In this document: one piece after another, positions 53,589 to 62,450 of the stretch | How positions within the stretch are numbered: the stretch's first letter is position 1 | How the letters are laid out: every line of letters begins with the position of its first letter | NCBI GenBank assembly: GCA_037138755.1 | Contig: JBAXHT010000001.1 | Span: 901,805 to 965,804, forward strand | DNA: 64,000 nt | Source: Armatimonadota bacterium | GTDB lineage: Bacteria > Armatimonadota > Fimbriimonadia > Fimbriimonadales > Fimbriimonadaceae | Direction: 5' to 3' | Program-made: the position numbers and the translations under genes | The notes under the pieces: model-generated | Seen by the model: only the letters and a program-made list of their open reading frames with translations | Told to the model about the DNA's origin: nothing | Databases searched by the model: none

Positions 53589-54085
53589 GCGGCCCAGAGC
53601 TGGCGGCTGATCTGCTGCAATCCAAACTGATAGGCTACAAAATTCTCACTGAGTTCGCGAAACATTGGCGCTTCTGACTCATGTGGAGGAAGGTCGAACA
53701 GAGAGACGATTTCGTAGCTGGCTTTCCCTTGTTCAACAGGAGCTATGAGCCGATCTGAACCGACCTGGATCAGCCTGTGACCACCGGGGAACATCCCGGT
53801 CCAGAACAATAGGTGATCCCCTATGTGTTGGTGAACTTCTCTCTCCCGGGCAAAGGAGTCTGCCCGCACCGAGACGTCACCCTCTTCAAGCATTTCTGAG
53901 AGGTGCAACACGGGTTGGCCGAAGCGGTTCTTAGGTGCAATCACCTCTTCGCTCGCCATGAACTTGACGAGCAGCTCGGTCACATAGTTCTTTACCTGCT
54001 CCTGCCCGTTCAGCCCAAAGTCGTGGTTGAACACCCGCTCAACCGCGCTGCCGAAGAACTCCTTGATGGGGTCGTGAGTTTCCAT
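53585..54085 (-). CDS. Conserved-looking hypothetical protein
   Basis: 166 residues, soluble, without signal or membrane segment. Visible stretches are IKEFFGSAVERVFNHDFGL, VTELLVKFMASEEVIAP and HIGDHLLFWTGMFPGG. The balance of residues and the good GGAGG ribosome site 6 nt before the ATG support a real gene. I do not recognise the family. It is convergent with the cyclase gene (4-nt overlap) and divergent from the zinc-ribbon gene. Confidence 0.65.
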   Translation of the reverse strand: METHDPIKEFFGSAVERVFNHDFGLNGQEQVKNYVTELLVKFMASEEVIAPKNRFGQPVLHLSEMLEEGDVSVRADSFAREREVHQHIGDHLLFWTGMFPGGHRLIQVGSDRLIAPVEQGKASYEIVSLFDLPPHESEAPMFRELSENFVAYQFGLQQISRQLWAA

Positions 54086-54253
54086 TTGCCGCCTCCGTGT
54101 CCTAGTTTTCTCCTTCCATGTTCAGACGCTTCAGTTACGATTTCCATTTGAAGATCGAACGAAAATCTAACTTGCGACCTAGAAAACTGTGACTCCTGGC
54201 ACTCAACTCTCAACTCAAAAGCAAAATCCCGGCTAACATGTAAAGAGGTCGAA

Positions 54254-55258
54254 ATGAACTGTCCGCGTTGCCGAGGAGTTGTGCCCCAAGGGGCGTTTTT
54301 CTGCCCGAACTGTGGCAACGATCTTCGAGCATATCTCGGTGTCCCGCAGCCTCATCCACAGCCTCAGCAACCAAACACTCCATACCAAGCTCCTGCCCCG
54401 CAACCGGTGAACGTGAAGGAGCAAATGAAGCAAGCCCGGAAGGTGGCTCCGGTCGGCTACTACCAAGGCGCAAATGGACCAATTGAGCAACGTAAGTCTC
54501 CCTTAGGTTGGATTTTTGGAATTGTCTGCCTTGCCGCGCTCGCGATCCTGGGCTTTTTCCTGATGAATTTGCTCCAGAAAACCGGTCAGGAGTCGCCAGG
54601 GAATTTCCTTGCGAAACAGGGTCAAGCGCCGCCCGCCGTGCTCCAGAAAACGGGCGAGCCACCGCCACCCGTGTTGGCGGATCACGCCCAGGCCGCTAAG
54701 ACCATGCCGCCGGATATCCTGCGTTGGCTGGAACATTTGGAGCGGATTGAGCGCAAGCGTGGCACTCTCGCCCAGCAAGGTCTGGCAAGTTTTATGGTCA
54801 TGGCACAGTCCGCACAATTTGGAACGAGCATCGAAGGGCTACAAGGCCTTGCTTCCGGCGACCCGGAGGCGAACATGCCGGAGACGTCCGCCGACAAACT
54901 CGGCAAGTCCAGCGCCGACACTAAACAAGAATGGGCAAAGTTGAGGGTTGAGTTCGACAGCCTCAAACCACCCCAAGAGTGTCAAACTATCGCAGATTCT
55001 TACACCCACGCTTTGGAGGAAACTGGCTCAATGATTACCGATGTCATGGACGCCCTAAATGCTTCGAAGGACGACCCGCAAAAGGCGCTTCAAAGCTTGT
55101 ACGGAATGAAGAATCAATCCGGCGCGATTGACCAATACGGCAACGAAACCGATAAGAAGGTCGGCACGATCTGCGACAAATACGACACCCGAAAGTGGTT
55201 TTCAATTAGCAGCGACTTCGGCAACAGCAGTATCCTAGGCTCTCTCGGCGCGCGATGA
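54254..55258 (+). CDS. Zinc-ribbon membrane protein
   Basis: 334 residues. The N-terminus is a zinc ribbon with two CPxC pairs (NCPRCRGVVPQ, FCPNCGNDLR). A Pro/Gln-rich linker leads to one transmembrane helix (about 83-105, WIFGIVCLAALAILGFFL). The C-terminal half is helical and probably periplasmic (ILRWLEHLERIERKRGTLAQ, YTHALEETGSMITDVMDAL). It opens a co-directional gene run; its stop overlaps the SprT-like gene by 4 nt. Function unknown beyond metal binding at the N-terminus. Confidence 0.75.
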   Translation: MNCPRCRGVVPQGAFFCPNCGNDLRAYLGVPQPHPQPQQPNTPYQAPAPQPVNVKEQMKQARKVAPVGYYQGANGPIEQRKSPLGWIFGIVCLAALAILGFFLMNLLQKTGQESPGNFLAKQGQAPPAVLQKTGEPPPPVLADHAQAAKTMPPDILRWLEHLERIERKRGTLAQQGLASFMVMAQSAQFGTSIEGLQGLASGDPEANMPETSADKLGKSSADTKQEWAKLRVEFDSLKPPQECQTIADSYTHALEETGSMITDVMDALNASKDDPQKALQSLYGMKNQSGAIDQYGNETDKKVGTICDKYDTRKWFSISSDFGNSSILGSLGAR

Positions 55259-55737
55259 AGTCGCCTGCTCCCGAAATCAGAGCCGTTGCTGAAAGCCTGC
55301 TCGCGGAAACTTGCAGGACTCATCCGATGGGATATGTGCCGCATCTTGAATGGCGCAGAATGCCCGTCACCGCAGGACTAGCCGTCTATAACAAGCGAAC
55401 GATCGCCCTAAGCTACATCTTAATGACCGAGCCCGAACGGGTCAGAGTGACGCTGCTTCACGAATACGCCCATCTGTTGGCGTTCCACCGAGCGGGCCGC
55501 AAAGGAGCGGGTCACGGACCCGCTTGGCGAAAAGCCATGCAAGACCTCGGGCTGGACCCCAAAGTGCATCACAACTACGAAGTCAAGCGCAACAAACTGC
55601 GGCAAGAAGTTGTCTACAAATGCAGGAAATGTGGGACAGAAATCGTTCGTCGAAGGCGACTCTCCGTACGCCGTCGGTACTACCACGTTAATTGTGGTGG
55701 TCAGATTTCATTCCTGGTGATTCGATCCGTGACATAA
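55255..55737 (+). CDS. SprT-like zinc metalloprotein
   Basis: 160 residues. The SprT core has H69-E70-Y-A-H73 and the third ligand H87 (GAGHGPAWRKAM). A zinc ribbon follows (C123 and C126 in YKCRKCG, then C147 in VNCGG, with H144 as a possible fourth ligand). This is the usual bacterial SprT layout and length. Related proteins (Spartan) degrade DNA-protein crosslinks; the bacterial role is less clear. It overlaps the zinc-ribbon gene by 4 nt and precedes nnr by 33 nt. Confidence 0.85.
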   Translation: MKSPAPEIRAVAESLLAETCRTHPMGYVPHLEWRRMPVTAGLAVYNKRTIALSYILMTEPERVRVTLLHEYAHLLAFHRAGRKGAGHGPAWRKAMQDLGLDPKVHHNYEVKRNKLRQEVVYKCRKCGTEIVRRRRLSVRRRYYHVNCGGQISFLVIRSVT

Positions 55738-55770
55738 CGACCACAGAGCGCGTAGAGATGTTCAGACTTC

Positions 55771-57312
55771 ATGTGGATCGCTAACGCCGAAAGGACAAGA
55801 TTGCTGGAACATCGCACAGCGAGCGAGTACGGCATTCCTGCGTCTGTCCTTATCGAACGCGCTGGAATGGCGATCTTTGATGCACTTCGGCAACTGATGC
55901 CGGACACGGGGCGCGTCGCAGTATTCTGCGGCAAGGGCCTAAATGGTTGCGACGGCCTCGTCGCCGCACGAATCGCTCACGAGCGAGGCTACAAGGTCGA
56001 GGTCATCATGGGGTGCGCCGAGTCCGAGATGGCAGATCTGACCAGGTTGCAGTTCGAGAGGAGCCGTGCGGCCGGTCTAGGAATCACGTTTCCCGAAGAA
56101 GGATGTTGGTGCCGCCGCCTGGAGCTGGCGAGCCAGAAAGACGTCATCATCGACGCTCTCCTTGGAATTGGAGCTCAGCGAGAAGTCCATGGGGCTGTCA
56201 AGATCGCCATCCAGACCATCAACCGCAGCGGCGTTCCGGTGATCTCTGTTGATGTTCCCAGCGGCATCTGCTGCGACACAGGCGAGGAACTTGGAGAATC
56301 CATCTGGGCCCTCCGTACGATCACGTTTGGGATGGCGAAGCCGTATCTGTTTCAAGGCATCGGCCTGGAACACGCCGGCTTCTGGTCGGTCAGCGAAATC
56401 GGTTTCCCTCAGCCGCTTCTTACGGAGCCAACAGAGGCGAGAATGCTCGACAGCGAGTGGGTTGCGTCGCTTCTACCTGAACGTTTGAAGGCAAGTCACA
56501 AGGGCGATAATGGTCATGTTCTCATCGTTGCCGGAAGCAAGTGGATGCGCGGCGCGGCGACTCTAGCCGCTAAAGCCGCGTTTGCTGCCGGAGCAGGAAT
56601 GGTCACGGTGGCGAGTGTCGGAGCAGTTTGTGATGCAGTCTCTGCGAATCTTCCGGAAGCACTCCTCCTGCCTCTGCCGGAAGAAAACGGAGTGGTGACC
56701 GAGGATGCCGCTGAAGAGATACTCAAGTACCAGCACAAGTTCACCAGTGCCCTGATCGGCCCCGGACTGAGTATTGAGCCACCCGTTCACAAGTTCCTTG
56801 GACGGCTTTTCAAGGCTTTGACGATTCCGGCAGTCATCGATGCCGATGCTCTCACATGCGTAGCAGGTGGAGTTGAGCTTCCAGCTACGGACTGTGTCCT
56901 CACCCCGCATCCTGGCGAAATGAGTCGGCTCCTTCACGCTTCCATTGCAGAGGTTCAGGCTGACCGCTTCCGAACCGTTGATCATGCCGTTGGCGAATAC
57001 AAGCAGTGCGTCTTGTTGAAGGGTCCTTACAGCATTGTCGGAGAGTCGGGCCAGCCGAAACTGGTCAATAGCACCGGAAATCCGGGCCAAGCAAGCGCGG
57101 GCATGGGTGATGTTCTCAGCGGAATCATCGCTACGCTCATGGCCCAAGACATCCCCGGTTACTATGCAGCAGGCTGCGGAATGTTCTGGCACGGAGCAGC
57201 AGCCGATATCTGCGCCGAACTAATTGGCCCAATTGGCTATAAAGCAAGCGATGTTGCGGGTGCTTTGCCCCAAGCACGGGCTAGAATTGTCTCATCTTGC
57301 AACGAGTTCTAG
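55771..57312 (+). CDS. nnr: Bifunctional NAD(P)H-hydrate repair enzyme (epimerase/dehydratase)
   Basis: 513 residues, the fused form of NnrE and NnrD. Residues 1-215 are the YjeF N-terminal epimerase (NGCDGLVAARIAHERGYKVEV; ISVDVPSGICCDTGE). Residues about 225-510 are the ribokinase-like ADP/ATP-dependent dehydratase (GDNGHVLIVAGS, ALIGPGLSIEP, VLTPHPGEMSRLL, and GMGDVLSGIIATLMAQ). It repairs damaged NADHX and NADPHX in the cytoplasm. The last 16 nt overlap the FHA gene. Confidence 0.92.
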   Translation: MWIANAERTRLLEHRTASEYGIPASVLIERAGMAIFDALRQLMPDTGRVAVFCGKGLNGCDGLVAARIAHERGYKVEVIMGCAESEMADLTRLQFERSRAAGLGITFPEEGCWCRRLELASQKDVIIDALLGIGAQREVHGAVKIAIQTINRSGVPVISVDVPSGICCDTGEELGESIWALRTITFGMAKPYLFQGIGLEHAGFWSVSEIGFPQPLLTEPTEARMLDSEWVASLLPERLKASHKGDNGHVLIVAGSKWMRGAATLAAKAAFAAGAGMVTVASVGAVCDAVSANLPEALLLPLPEENGVVTEDAAEEILKYQHKFTSALIGPGLSIEPPVHKFLGRLFKALTIPAVIDADALTCVAGGVELPATDCVLTPHPGEMSRLLHASIAEVQADRFRTVDHAVGEYKQCVLLKGPYSIVGESGQPKLVNSTGNPGQASAGMGDVLSGIIATLMAQDIPGYYAAGCGMFWHGAAADICAELIGPIGYKASDVAGALPQARARIVSSCNEF

Positions 57313-58532
57313 CTTTTGTCGGTCTCCTTGCCTGCGCTGCCGTCGGCTTTGCGCAAGGCACAGTCAATATCTCCCTCGGTAGCCTGCACCAGTTCCACTC
57401 GTTTGAAGCGCTAGATTGGCCAACGAAGCCGGTCACAGATGTTCAAAAGATCAGCGGCGATAAGGTCACCATCAAACTGACTTCCAAAGACGCTAAGCCG
57501 AAACTCTTTGTTGTCGATACCGAGACCGGCAACGTTGCCATGCGCGGAGAGGAGTTCATCCGCGATGGATCGTGGGCGATCACCAAGAGCGCCTTCTTGG
57601 CTGTTCAACAAGTTGACATCCAAGTATCTGCGCCCGGCGGTCCGGTCGATTCCGCCACCGTTGAGCTCCAAGATTCGCTTCGCAAGCGCGAAGAGTTGAT
57701 CGACTCCAAATCTGCAGGGAAGGCCACGTTCTACTTTGTGCAACTTGGCGAGGTTAAGGTGACGGTAAAGTACCGAGGCAAAACCGGTATGGCCGACCCC
57801 GTGAAGCAGACCTTTACAATCCAACTTGAACGAGATCAGGTGACTCCAACTCTCAAAATAGCGCTTCCTGACGGGAATTCAGTTGCAGGCACGGCGGCTC
57901 CGAAGACCGACGAAAAGTCCGCTGAGAAGCCTGAAGTCAAGGATGAAAAAATCCCTACAGCTCCCGAGGGTTCCAAAACTGGACCAGTTGGAAACGTCCT
58001 GACGACCCTGATCGGGATGGGCGTCGTCGCTGGCGTTGCTTGGTACATCCTCAAGTACATGCGTGAGAATGGGGACAAGGTTCAGGACACACTCAAGAAG
58101 CTTGGCGCAGAGCTTCCCCAGCCCCCAAGCGCTGACCCCGATCCAGGCCCACTCGCTCCGATCAAGCCCGAGCCAATGCAGCAGATCATCCTTGATTCGG
58201 CCCCGGTCGCCCCAGTGGCTCCAATGCCTTCAATACCATCGCCATCCTTGACCGGCACCCCTCGAATCATTGCCTCCGATGGATCGTCTTTCGAATTACC
58301 TGATGGGGAAACCACCGTTGGTCGTGAGTTCGGAAACGGCCTTGTCGTCCCAAGTGACACGGTCTCACGACGCCATGCGAGCATTCAGAAATCTGGTGGA
58401 TCGGTAATGGTAATGGACCACGGCAGCACCAACGGAACCTGGGTCAACGGGATGAAGGTTGGCGGAACGGTCACCCTAAACTACGGCGATCAGCTTCGCT
58501 TTGGCTCGATCGAATACAGATACGAGGGCTAA
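57297..58532 (+). CDS. Exported/membrane protein with C-terminal FHA domain
   Basis: 411 residues from a TTG start at 57297, which begins a clear signal peptide (LQRVLAFVGLLACAAVGFAQ). TAGAAT lies 9 nt before it. Residues 20-180 form a beta-rich outer domain. One transmembrane helix lies at about 228-250 (GNVLTTLIGMGVVAGVAWYIL). The C-terminal FHA domain (about 325-411) has GREFGNGLVVPSDTVSRRHASI and GSTNGTWVNG. FHA domains bind phosphothreonine, so the protein may pass signals between outside and cytoplasm. It is first of an FHA-FHA-vWA group. Confidence 0.8.
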   Translation: MQRVLAFVGLLACAAVGFAQGTVNISLGSLHQFHSFEALDWPTKPVTDVQKISGDKVTIKLTSKDAKPKLFVVDTETGNVAMRGEEFIRDGSWAITKSAFLAVQQVDIQVSAPGGPVDSATVELQDSLRKREELIDSKSAGKATFYFVQLGEVKVTVKYRGKTGMADPVKQTFTIQLERDQVTPTLKIALPDGNSVAGTAAPKTDEKSAEKPEVKDEKIPTAPEGSKTGPVGNVLTTLIGMGVVAGVAWYILKYMRENGDKVQDTLKKLGAELPQPPSADPDPGPLAPIKPEPMQQIILDSAPVAPVAPMPSIPSPSLTGTPRIIASDGSSFELPDGETTVGREFGNGLVVPSDTVSRRHASIQKSGGSVMVMDHGSTNGTWVNGMKVGGTVTLNYGDQLRFGSIEYRYEG

Positions 58533-59897
58533 ATGGGCAGCATCATCTTCAAGACCATCGTCGGAATCATTGCCGGAGTCGCGGTGTGGGCGGTCGTCGA
58601 ACCTTTCAAGCCCGGCTTTGCAACGCCGCAGTGGGGCATGTTCGAGCTTGTTCTCATGTGGGGATGGGCGATTGCCCTGGGAGCGTCAGTGGGATTCATG
58701 AATGGCCTTCAGCGCGGTAGCCGCGCCCACGCATTGCGCGAGATGGGGTTCGGAGTCCTGTTCGCTGTGATCGGCGTAAGCGTTGGTCGTGGTCTCTCTA
58801 CCCCATTCGCCGCACTGATCAATTCGCCGCTGACCGTCATTGGTCGGACTGGAGCACTTGCCCTGATCGGAATGGGGATGGGAGCGGGTATCGGCTACTG
58901 TACTCTCGTTGTGAGACGAGGCATCCAAGGTGCAATCGGTGGGTTGATCGGTGGAGGAATCGCAGGTTTTGTCTTCGATATTGTTGGTTCGATGCTTCAA
59001 GGCATCACTCTTCCGATGCAGGGTGCGGTCAACGGAGCTGTTGGCGAAGTCGGCGCACCAAGCCGGGCCATTACTGCCGCACTCATGTGCGGTGCGATCG
59101 CCCTGATGATCGGAATTGTCGAAGCTCTCTCCAAGTCTGCGTGGCTCCGCCTCGAACTCGGGCGGAACGAAGGGAAGGAGTGGGTGATCGACAAGCCGAT
59201 GATGACCCTCGGCCGTCACGAACGGGCTGACATTCCACTTTTTGGCGACGCAAATGTTGCACCGAACCACGCCGTGATTCAGAAACAAGGCGGCCAGTAC
59301 ATCGTAGTCGACCAAGGCTCGCCGGTTGGTATTGGCGTCAACGGTCAGCGTGTAAGCCAGCACACACTTCAGCCGAATGATGTCATCCAGCTAGGCAGTG
59401 TCAACCTTCGGTTCATCACAAAAAACGTCAAGGCCCCCGCTCGCGGCCCCGAGCCTGGTCGCGCCCAAGCCTTTCCCATCGGCGGCCAAATGCCCGCACA
59501 ACCCCAGATGGGCCAGCCCCTTACCCAGTTCCCCAACTCCCCACTTCTAACTCCAAACTCCCAACCAGTTTTCGACCCAACCGTCGCCATCCAACCCCAA
59601 ACTCCCCACTCTCAAACCCCTACTCTTGTTGCCCTCGACGGCCCCCTAACTGGTCAGCGATTCCCTCTCAGCCAGACCCTCGAACTTGGCCGGGAAAGTC
59701 AACAGGTACCGCTCGCTTTCGACAGTAGCGCGAGCCGCCGTCACACCCGAATCGACCCTCAAGGCACCCAAGTCAGCGTCTCTGACCTAGGAAGTACCAA
59801 CGGAACTTTCATTAACGGACAAAGAGTGACTAACGGAATTGCCAAAACGGGCGATATTATCAAGGTAGGAGCGACCAGTTTTCGCATAGAATCCTAG
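58533..59897 (+). CDS. Membrane protein with two FHA domains
   Basis: 454 residues. The N-terminal 195 residues are a small polytopic membrane part with Gly-rich helices (IGMGMGAGIGYCTLVV; GAIGGLIGGGIAGFVFDIVG). FHA domain 1 (about 205-285) shows TLGRHERADIPLFG and NHAVIQKQGG. Its SPVGIGVNG replaces the usual STNGTxVN, so phosphopeptide binding may be weakened. A Pro/Gln-rich linker leads to FHA domain 2 (about 365-454) with ASRRHTRI and GSTNGTFINGQ intact. It starts 0 nt after the previous stop. Its partners are the neighbouring FHA and vWA proteins. Confidence 0.82.
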   Translation: MGSIIFKTIVGIIAGVAVWAVVEPFKPGFATPQWGMFELVLMWGWAIALGASVGFMNGLQRGSRAHALREMGFGVLFAVIGVSVGRGLSTPFAALINSPLTVIGRTGALALIGMGMGAGIGYCTLVVRRGIQGAIGGLIGGGIAGFVFDIVGSMLQGITLPMQGAVNGAVGEVGAPSRAITAALMCGAIALMIGIVEALSKSAWLRLELGRNEGKEWVIDKPMMTLGRHERADIPLFGDANVAPNHAVIQKQGGQYIVVDQGSPVGIGVNGQRVSQHTLQPNDVIQLGSVNLRFITKNVKAPARGPEPGRAQAFPIGGQMPAQPQMGQPLTQFPNSPLLTPNSQPVFDPTVAIQPQTPHSQTPTLVALDGPLTGQRFPLSQTLELGRESQQVPLAFDSSASRRHTRIDPQGTQVSVSDLGSTNGTFINGQRVTNGIAKTGDIIKVGATSFRIES

Positions 59898-59905
59898 TAA
59901 GAATC

Positions 59906-61276
59906 ATGGACCTCACGCAGCGCATCGACCCGAACCGAACGATCATGACTCCGCAAGGCGGTGGCAACGCCACGGTCGCGATGCCAGCCCAGTCGTTCTC
60001 CCCTGGAGGAGGCAATCGGACCACGGTGATGGCACCCATGACCGCACTCACTGTTGAAGTCATTCCTGGTCGAACTGTGACGATGGCAAACGGCCCCGCC
60101 CGCGAGCAGTTCCTGCTAGAACTCCGCGCTGGCGGAGGCGAGACGTTTGGAGGCGTGGTCGGCGGCGGTCGAACTCCCATGAACCTCTGTCTAGTGATTG
60201 ATCGATCCGGTTCAATGGAAGGTCAACCACTCGAATACGTTAAGCAAGCCTGCACCCACGTCGTCGACCTCCTCATGCCCACCGACGTCCTGAGTATCGT
60301 CACCTTTGAGGAAGTCGTCGAAGTCCTCATGCCACCCCAACAGGTGACCAACAAAGACATGGTTAAGGCCGGAATCGCGCGTCTCGCGGCTGGGAATACG
60401 ACAAATCTTTATGACGGCATCTCGCTTGCGATGCAGCAAGTGTCGCAATTCATTGAGACGAACCGCGCTACCCGAATGATCGTCCTCACGGACGGTGATC
60501 CGACCGCCGGAATCAAGGACTACACCGCACTAACCACCCATGCCGGTGAACTCCAAAAGAAGGGAATCAGCGTCACTTTCCTCGGCTTCGGCCCCGACTA
60601 CAACGAGGAACTCCTCGCTGGTATGGCGAAGAAGGCGGGCGGAACCTACCACTACATCCCGCAGCCTCAAATGATTCCGGACATCTTCCGGGACGAGCTC
60701 AACAAGCTGATGACCACCGTCACCCGTAACATGAGCCTCGAACTTAAACTCGCCCGCTGGGTGCAAATGAACGCCCCGCAGCAGGTGATGGAGGGAACTC
60801 TGAACATCTCACTCGCCGACATGGAGCGCGGAAGTTCAATTCAGCAGGTGATCGACCTCGAATTCCCGAACCACCCTCTCGGGCACTACCGAGTCCTCGG
60901 TGGCAAGCTCACTTATGATGATCTTCTTTCGGGAGACACCAAAACCGTTAACCTCGACTTCGAAATGGAGTTCTCTGCGGATGCCGCCCGTTACTCTCAA
61001 TCAGTCAACCCCCGCGTGGGCCAGGCCGCCTCGATTGTTGCAAGTAGCAAAGCTATCGAGAAGACCGTTATGGGCCTCAAGACCGGAATGATTACCCAAA
61101 TGGGTGCGATCACCGACCTCCAAAAAACCCAAGCGTTGCTTCTCGGACAGGGTCGCACTGCTGAGGCGCAGGAAGTCACCATGGCCCTTCGGGCACTGCA
61201 AAGCGGTGACAAAGGCGGAGCCGAAAAGACCCTCATGGGCACCTTCGTCAACTTGGATCAGGGTAAATCTTCCTAA
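59906..61276 (+). CDS. von Willebrand factor A domain protein
   Basis: 456 residues. The vWA domain (about 90-270) carries a complete MIDAS: D99-R-S101-G-S103, a later Thr (AGNTTNLYDG) and Asp (VLTDGDPTAG). It has no signal peptide. Residues 270-456 form a beta domain (MEGTLNISLADMERGSS) and a helical C-terminus (AIEKTVMGLKTGMITQMGAI). It should bind a metal-dependent protein partner in the cytoplasm. The two FHA neighbours suggest a phosphorylation-linked complex. The stop shares a base with the next ATG. Confidence 0.85.
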   Translation: MDLTQRIDPNRTIMTPQGGGNATVAMPAQSFSPGGGNRTTVMAPMTALTVEVIPGRTVTMANGPAREQFLLELRAGGGETFGGVVGGGRTPMNLCLVIDRSGSMEGQPLEYVKQACTHVVDLLMPTDVLSIVTFEEVVEVLMPPQQVTNKDMVKAGIARLAAGNTTNLYDGISLAMQQVSQFIETNRATRMIVLTDGDPTAGIKDYTALTTHAGELQKKGISVTFLGFGPDYNEELLAGMAKKAGGTYHYIPQPQMIPDIFRDELNKLMTTVTRNMSLELKLARWVQMNAPQQVMEGTLNISLADMERGSSIQQVIDLEFPNHPLGHYRVLGGKLTYDDLLSGDTKTVNLDFEMEFSADAARYSQSVNPRVGQAASIVASSKAIEKTVMGLKTGMITQMGAITDLQKTQALLLGQGRTAEAQEVTMALRALQSGDKGGAEKTLMGTFVNLDQGKSS

Positions 61277-62439
61277 TGCTCGTCGCCGCTGCCTTCCTTG
61301 CTCAAACTGCTCTACAACCTCTGTCAACGAAAGGACAAGATCTAGTCGACCCGAGCGGAAAGAAGGTCATTCTTCGCGGCGTTAACTTCGGGAGCTGGTT
61401 GGTCGAAGAGATCTGGATGACGCCGTGGGTCAACAAGGAAACTCCGACCGGCGCGGAAACCGTGAAGGATCACGACTCGCTTTGGAGCACGATCGAGAAA
61501 CGCCTGGGTCGAGACTCAATGCTCAAGGTTCGCAATACGTGGCGAGACAACTGGATTACCGAGGACGACTTCAAGCGAGTGAAGGACATGGGCTGGAACC
61601 ACGTGCGCATCCCTTTCCTACACACTCTTCTCGATGAAAAAGGCGGAATGGAGCGGCTTGTCTGGGCAGTTTCTGCCGCCAAGCGAAACGGCCTCTACGT
61701 CGTCCTCGACATGCACGGAGCCCCCGGCGGGCAGAGCAACGAGCACCACACTGGCAAGGAGAATCGCAACCGCCTTTGGTTCGACGTCCAAAACATCGAC
61801 GAAATGGAGCGGAAGTGGACGACCCTCGCCACTCAGTTCCGCTCCGAGCCAACCGTCGCGGTCTACGACATCATGAATGAGCCAATGGGAGCACCGAACC
61901 CCGCGATGCTTCACCTCGTTTACGACCGAGTGATCCGAGCTATCCGTAAAGTTGACCCCAGAAAGGTTGTGCTGGTTGACGACGGCTACAAAGGCTTCGA
62001 AACCACGCCGCACCCAAATCTTGCCAACTGGACCAACGTAGCGTTCTCGCTACACTTTTACAACTTCGACGCCAAAGCTCCCGAGGATCACGTCAAGGGA
62101 CTCGATGCCAAAGTACCCAAGGTCAAAGAGCTACAGGGCTACCGAAATGCGCCGGTCTACATCGGAGAATTCCAGCTCGAGCCCCAATTCTCTCCGGCAG
62201 GACTCAAGGCATTTACCGAAACCCTGACGAAGCAAGGCTGGAGTTGGGCTCTATGGGCTTGGAAGGCATGCGGAGCCAGCGGGCCGGTAGGTCATTGGGG
62301 CCTTTATCGACCTGCCAAGTTCGAAGCCTGCGATCCGTTCCACGACTCTGCCGAGCAACTTATCACCAAGATCAAGTCGTACCAGACAACAAACTGGTTC
62401 GCACCTAAAGAGAGTGTTGATGCCCTCAAAGGGTTATGA
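61276..62439 (+). CDS. Glycoside hydrolase family 5-like protein
   Basis: 387 residues with a short N-terminal signal (MLVAAAFLAQTA). The GH5 TIM-barrel pattern is clear: ILRGVNFGSWLVEE, WNHVRIPFLHTLL and YVVLDMHGAPGGQ. The acid/base is E202 (DIMNEPMG) and the nucleophile E298 (VYIGEFQLEP). It probably cleaves beta-linked glucans or mannans outside the cytoplasm; the exact sugar cannot be read. A LacI-type regulator gene follows 11 nt later and may control it. Confidence 0.87.
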   Translation: MLVAAAFLAQTALQPLSTKGQDLVDPSGKKVILRGVNFGSWLVEEIWMTPWVNKETPTGAETVKDHDSLWSTIEKRLGRDSMLKVRNTWRDNWITEDDFKRVKDMGWNHVRIPFLHTLLDEKGGMERLVWAVSAAKRNGLYVVLDMHGAPGGQSNEHHTGKENRNRLWFDVQNIDEMERKWTTLATQFRSEPTVAVYDIMNEPMGAPNPAMLHLVYDRVIRAIRKVDPRKVVLVDDGYKGFETTPHPNLANWTNVAFSLHFYNFDAKAPEDHVKGLDAKVPKVKELQGYRNAPVYIGEFQLEPQFSPAGLKAFTETLTKQGWSWALWAWKACGASGPVGHWGLYRPAKFEACDPFHDSAEQLITKIKSYQTTNWFAPKESVDALKGL

Positions 62440-62450
62440 TATACAAGTAA

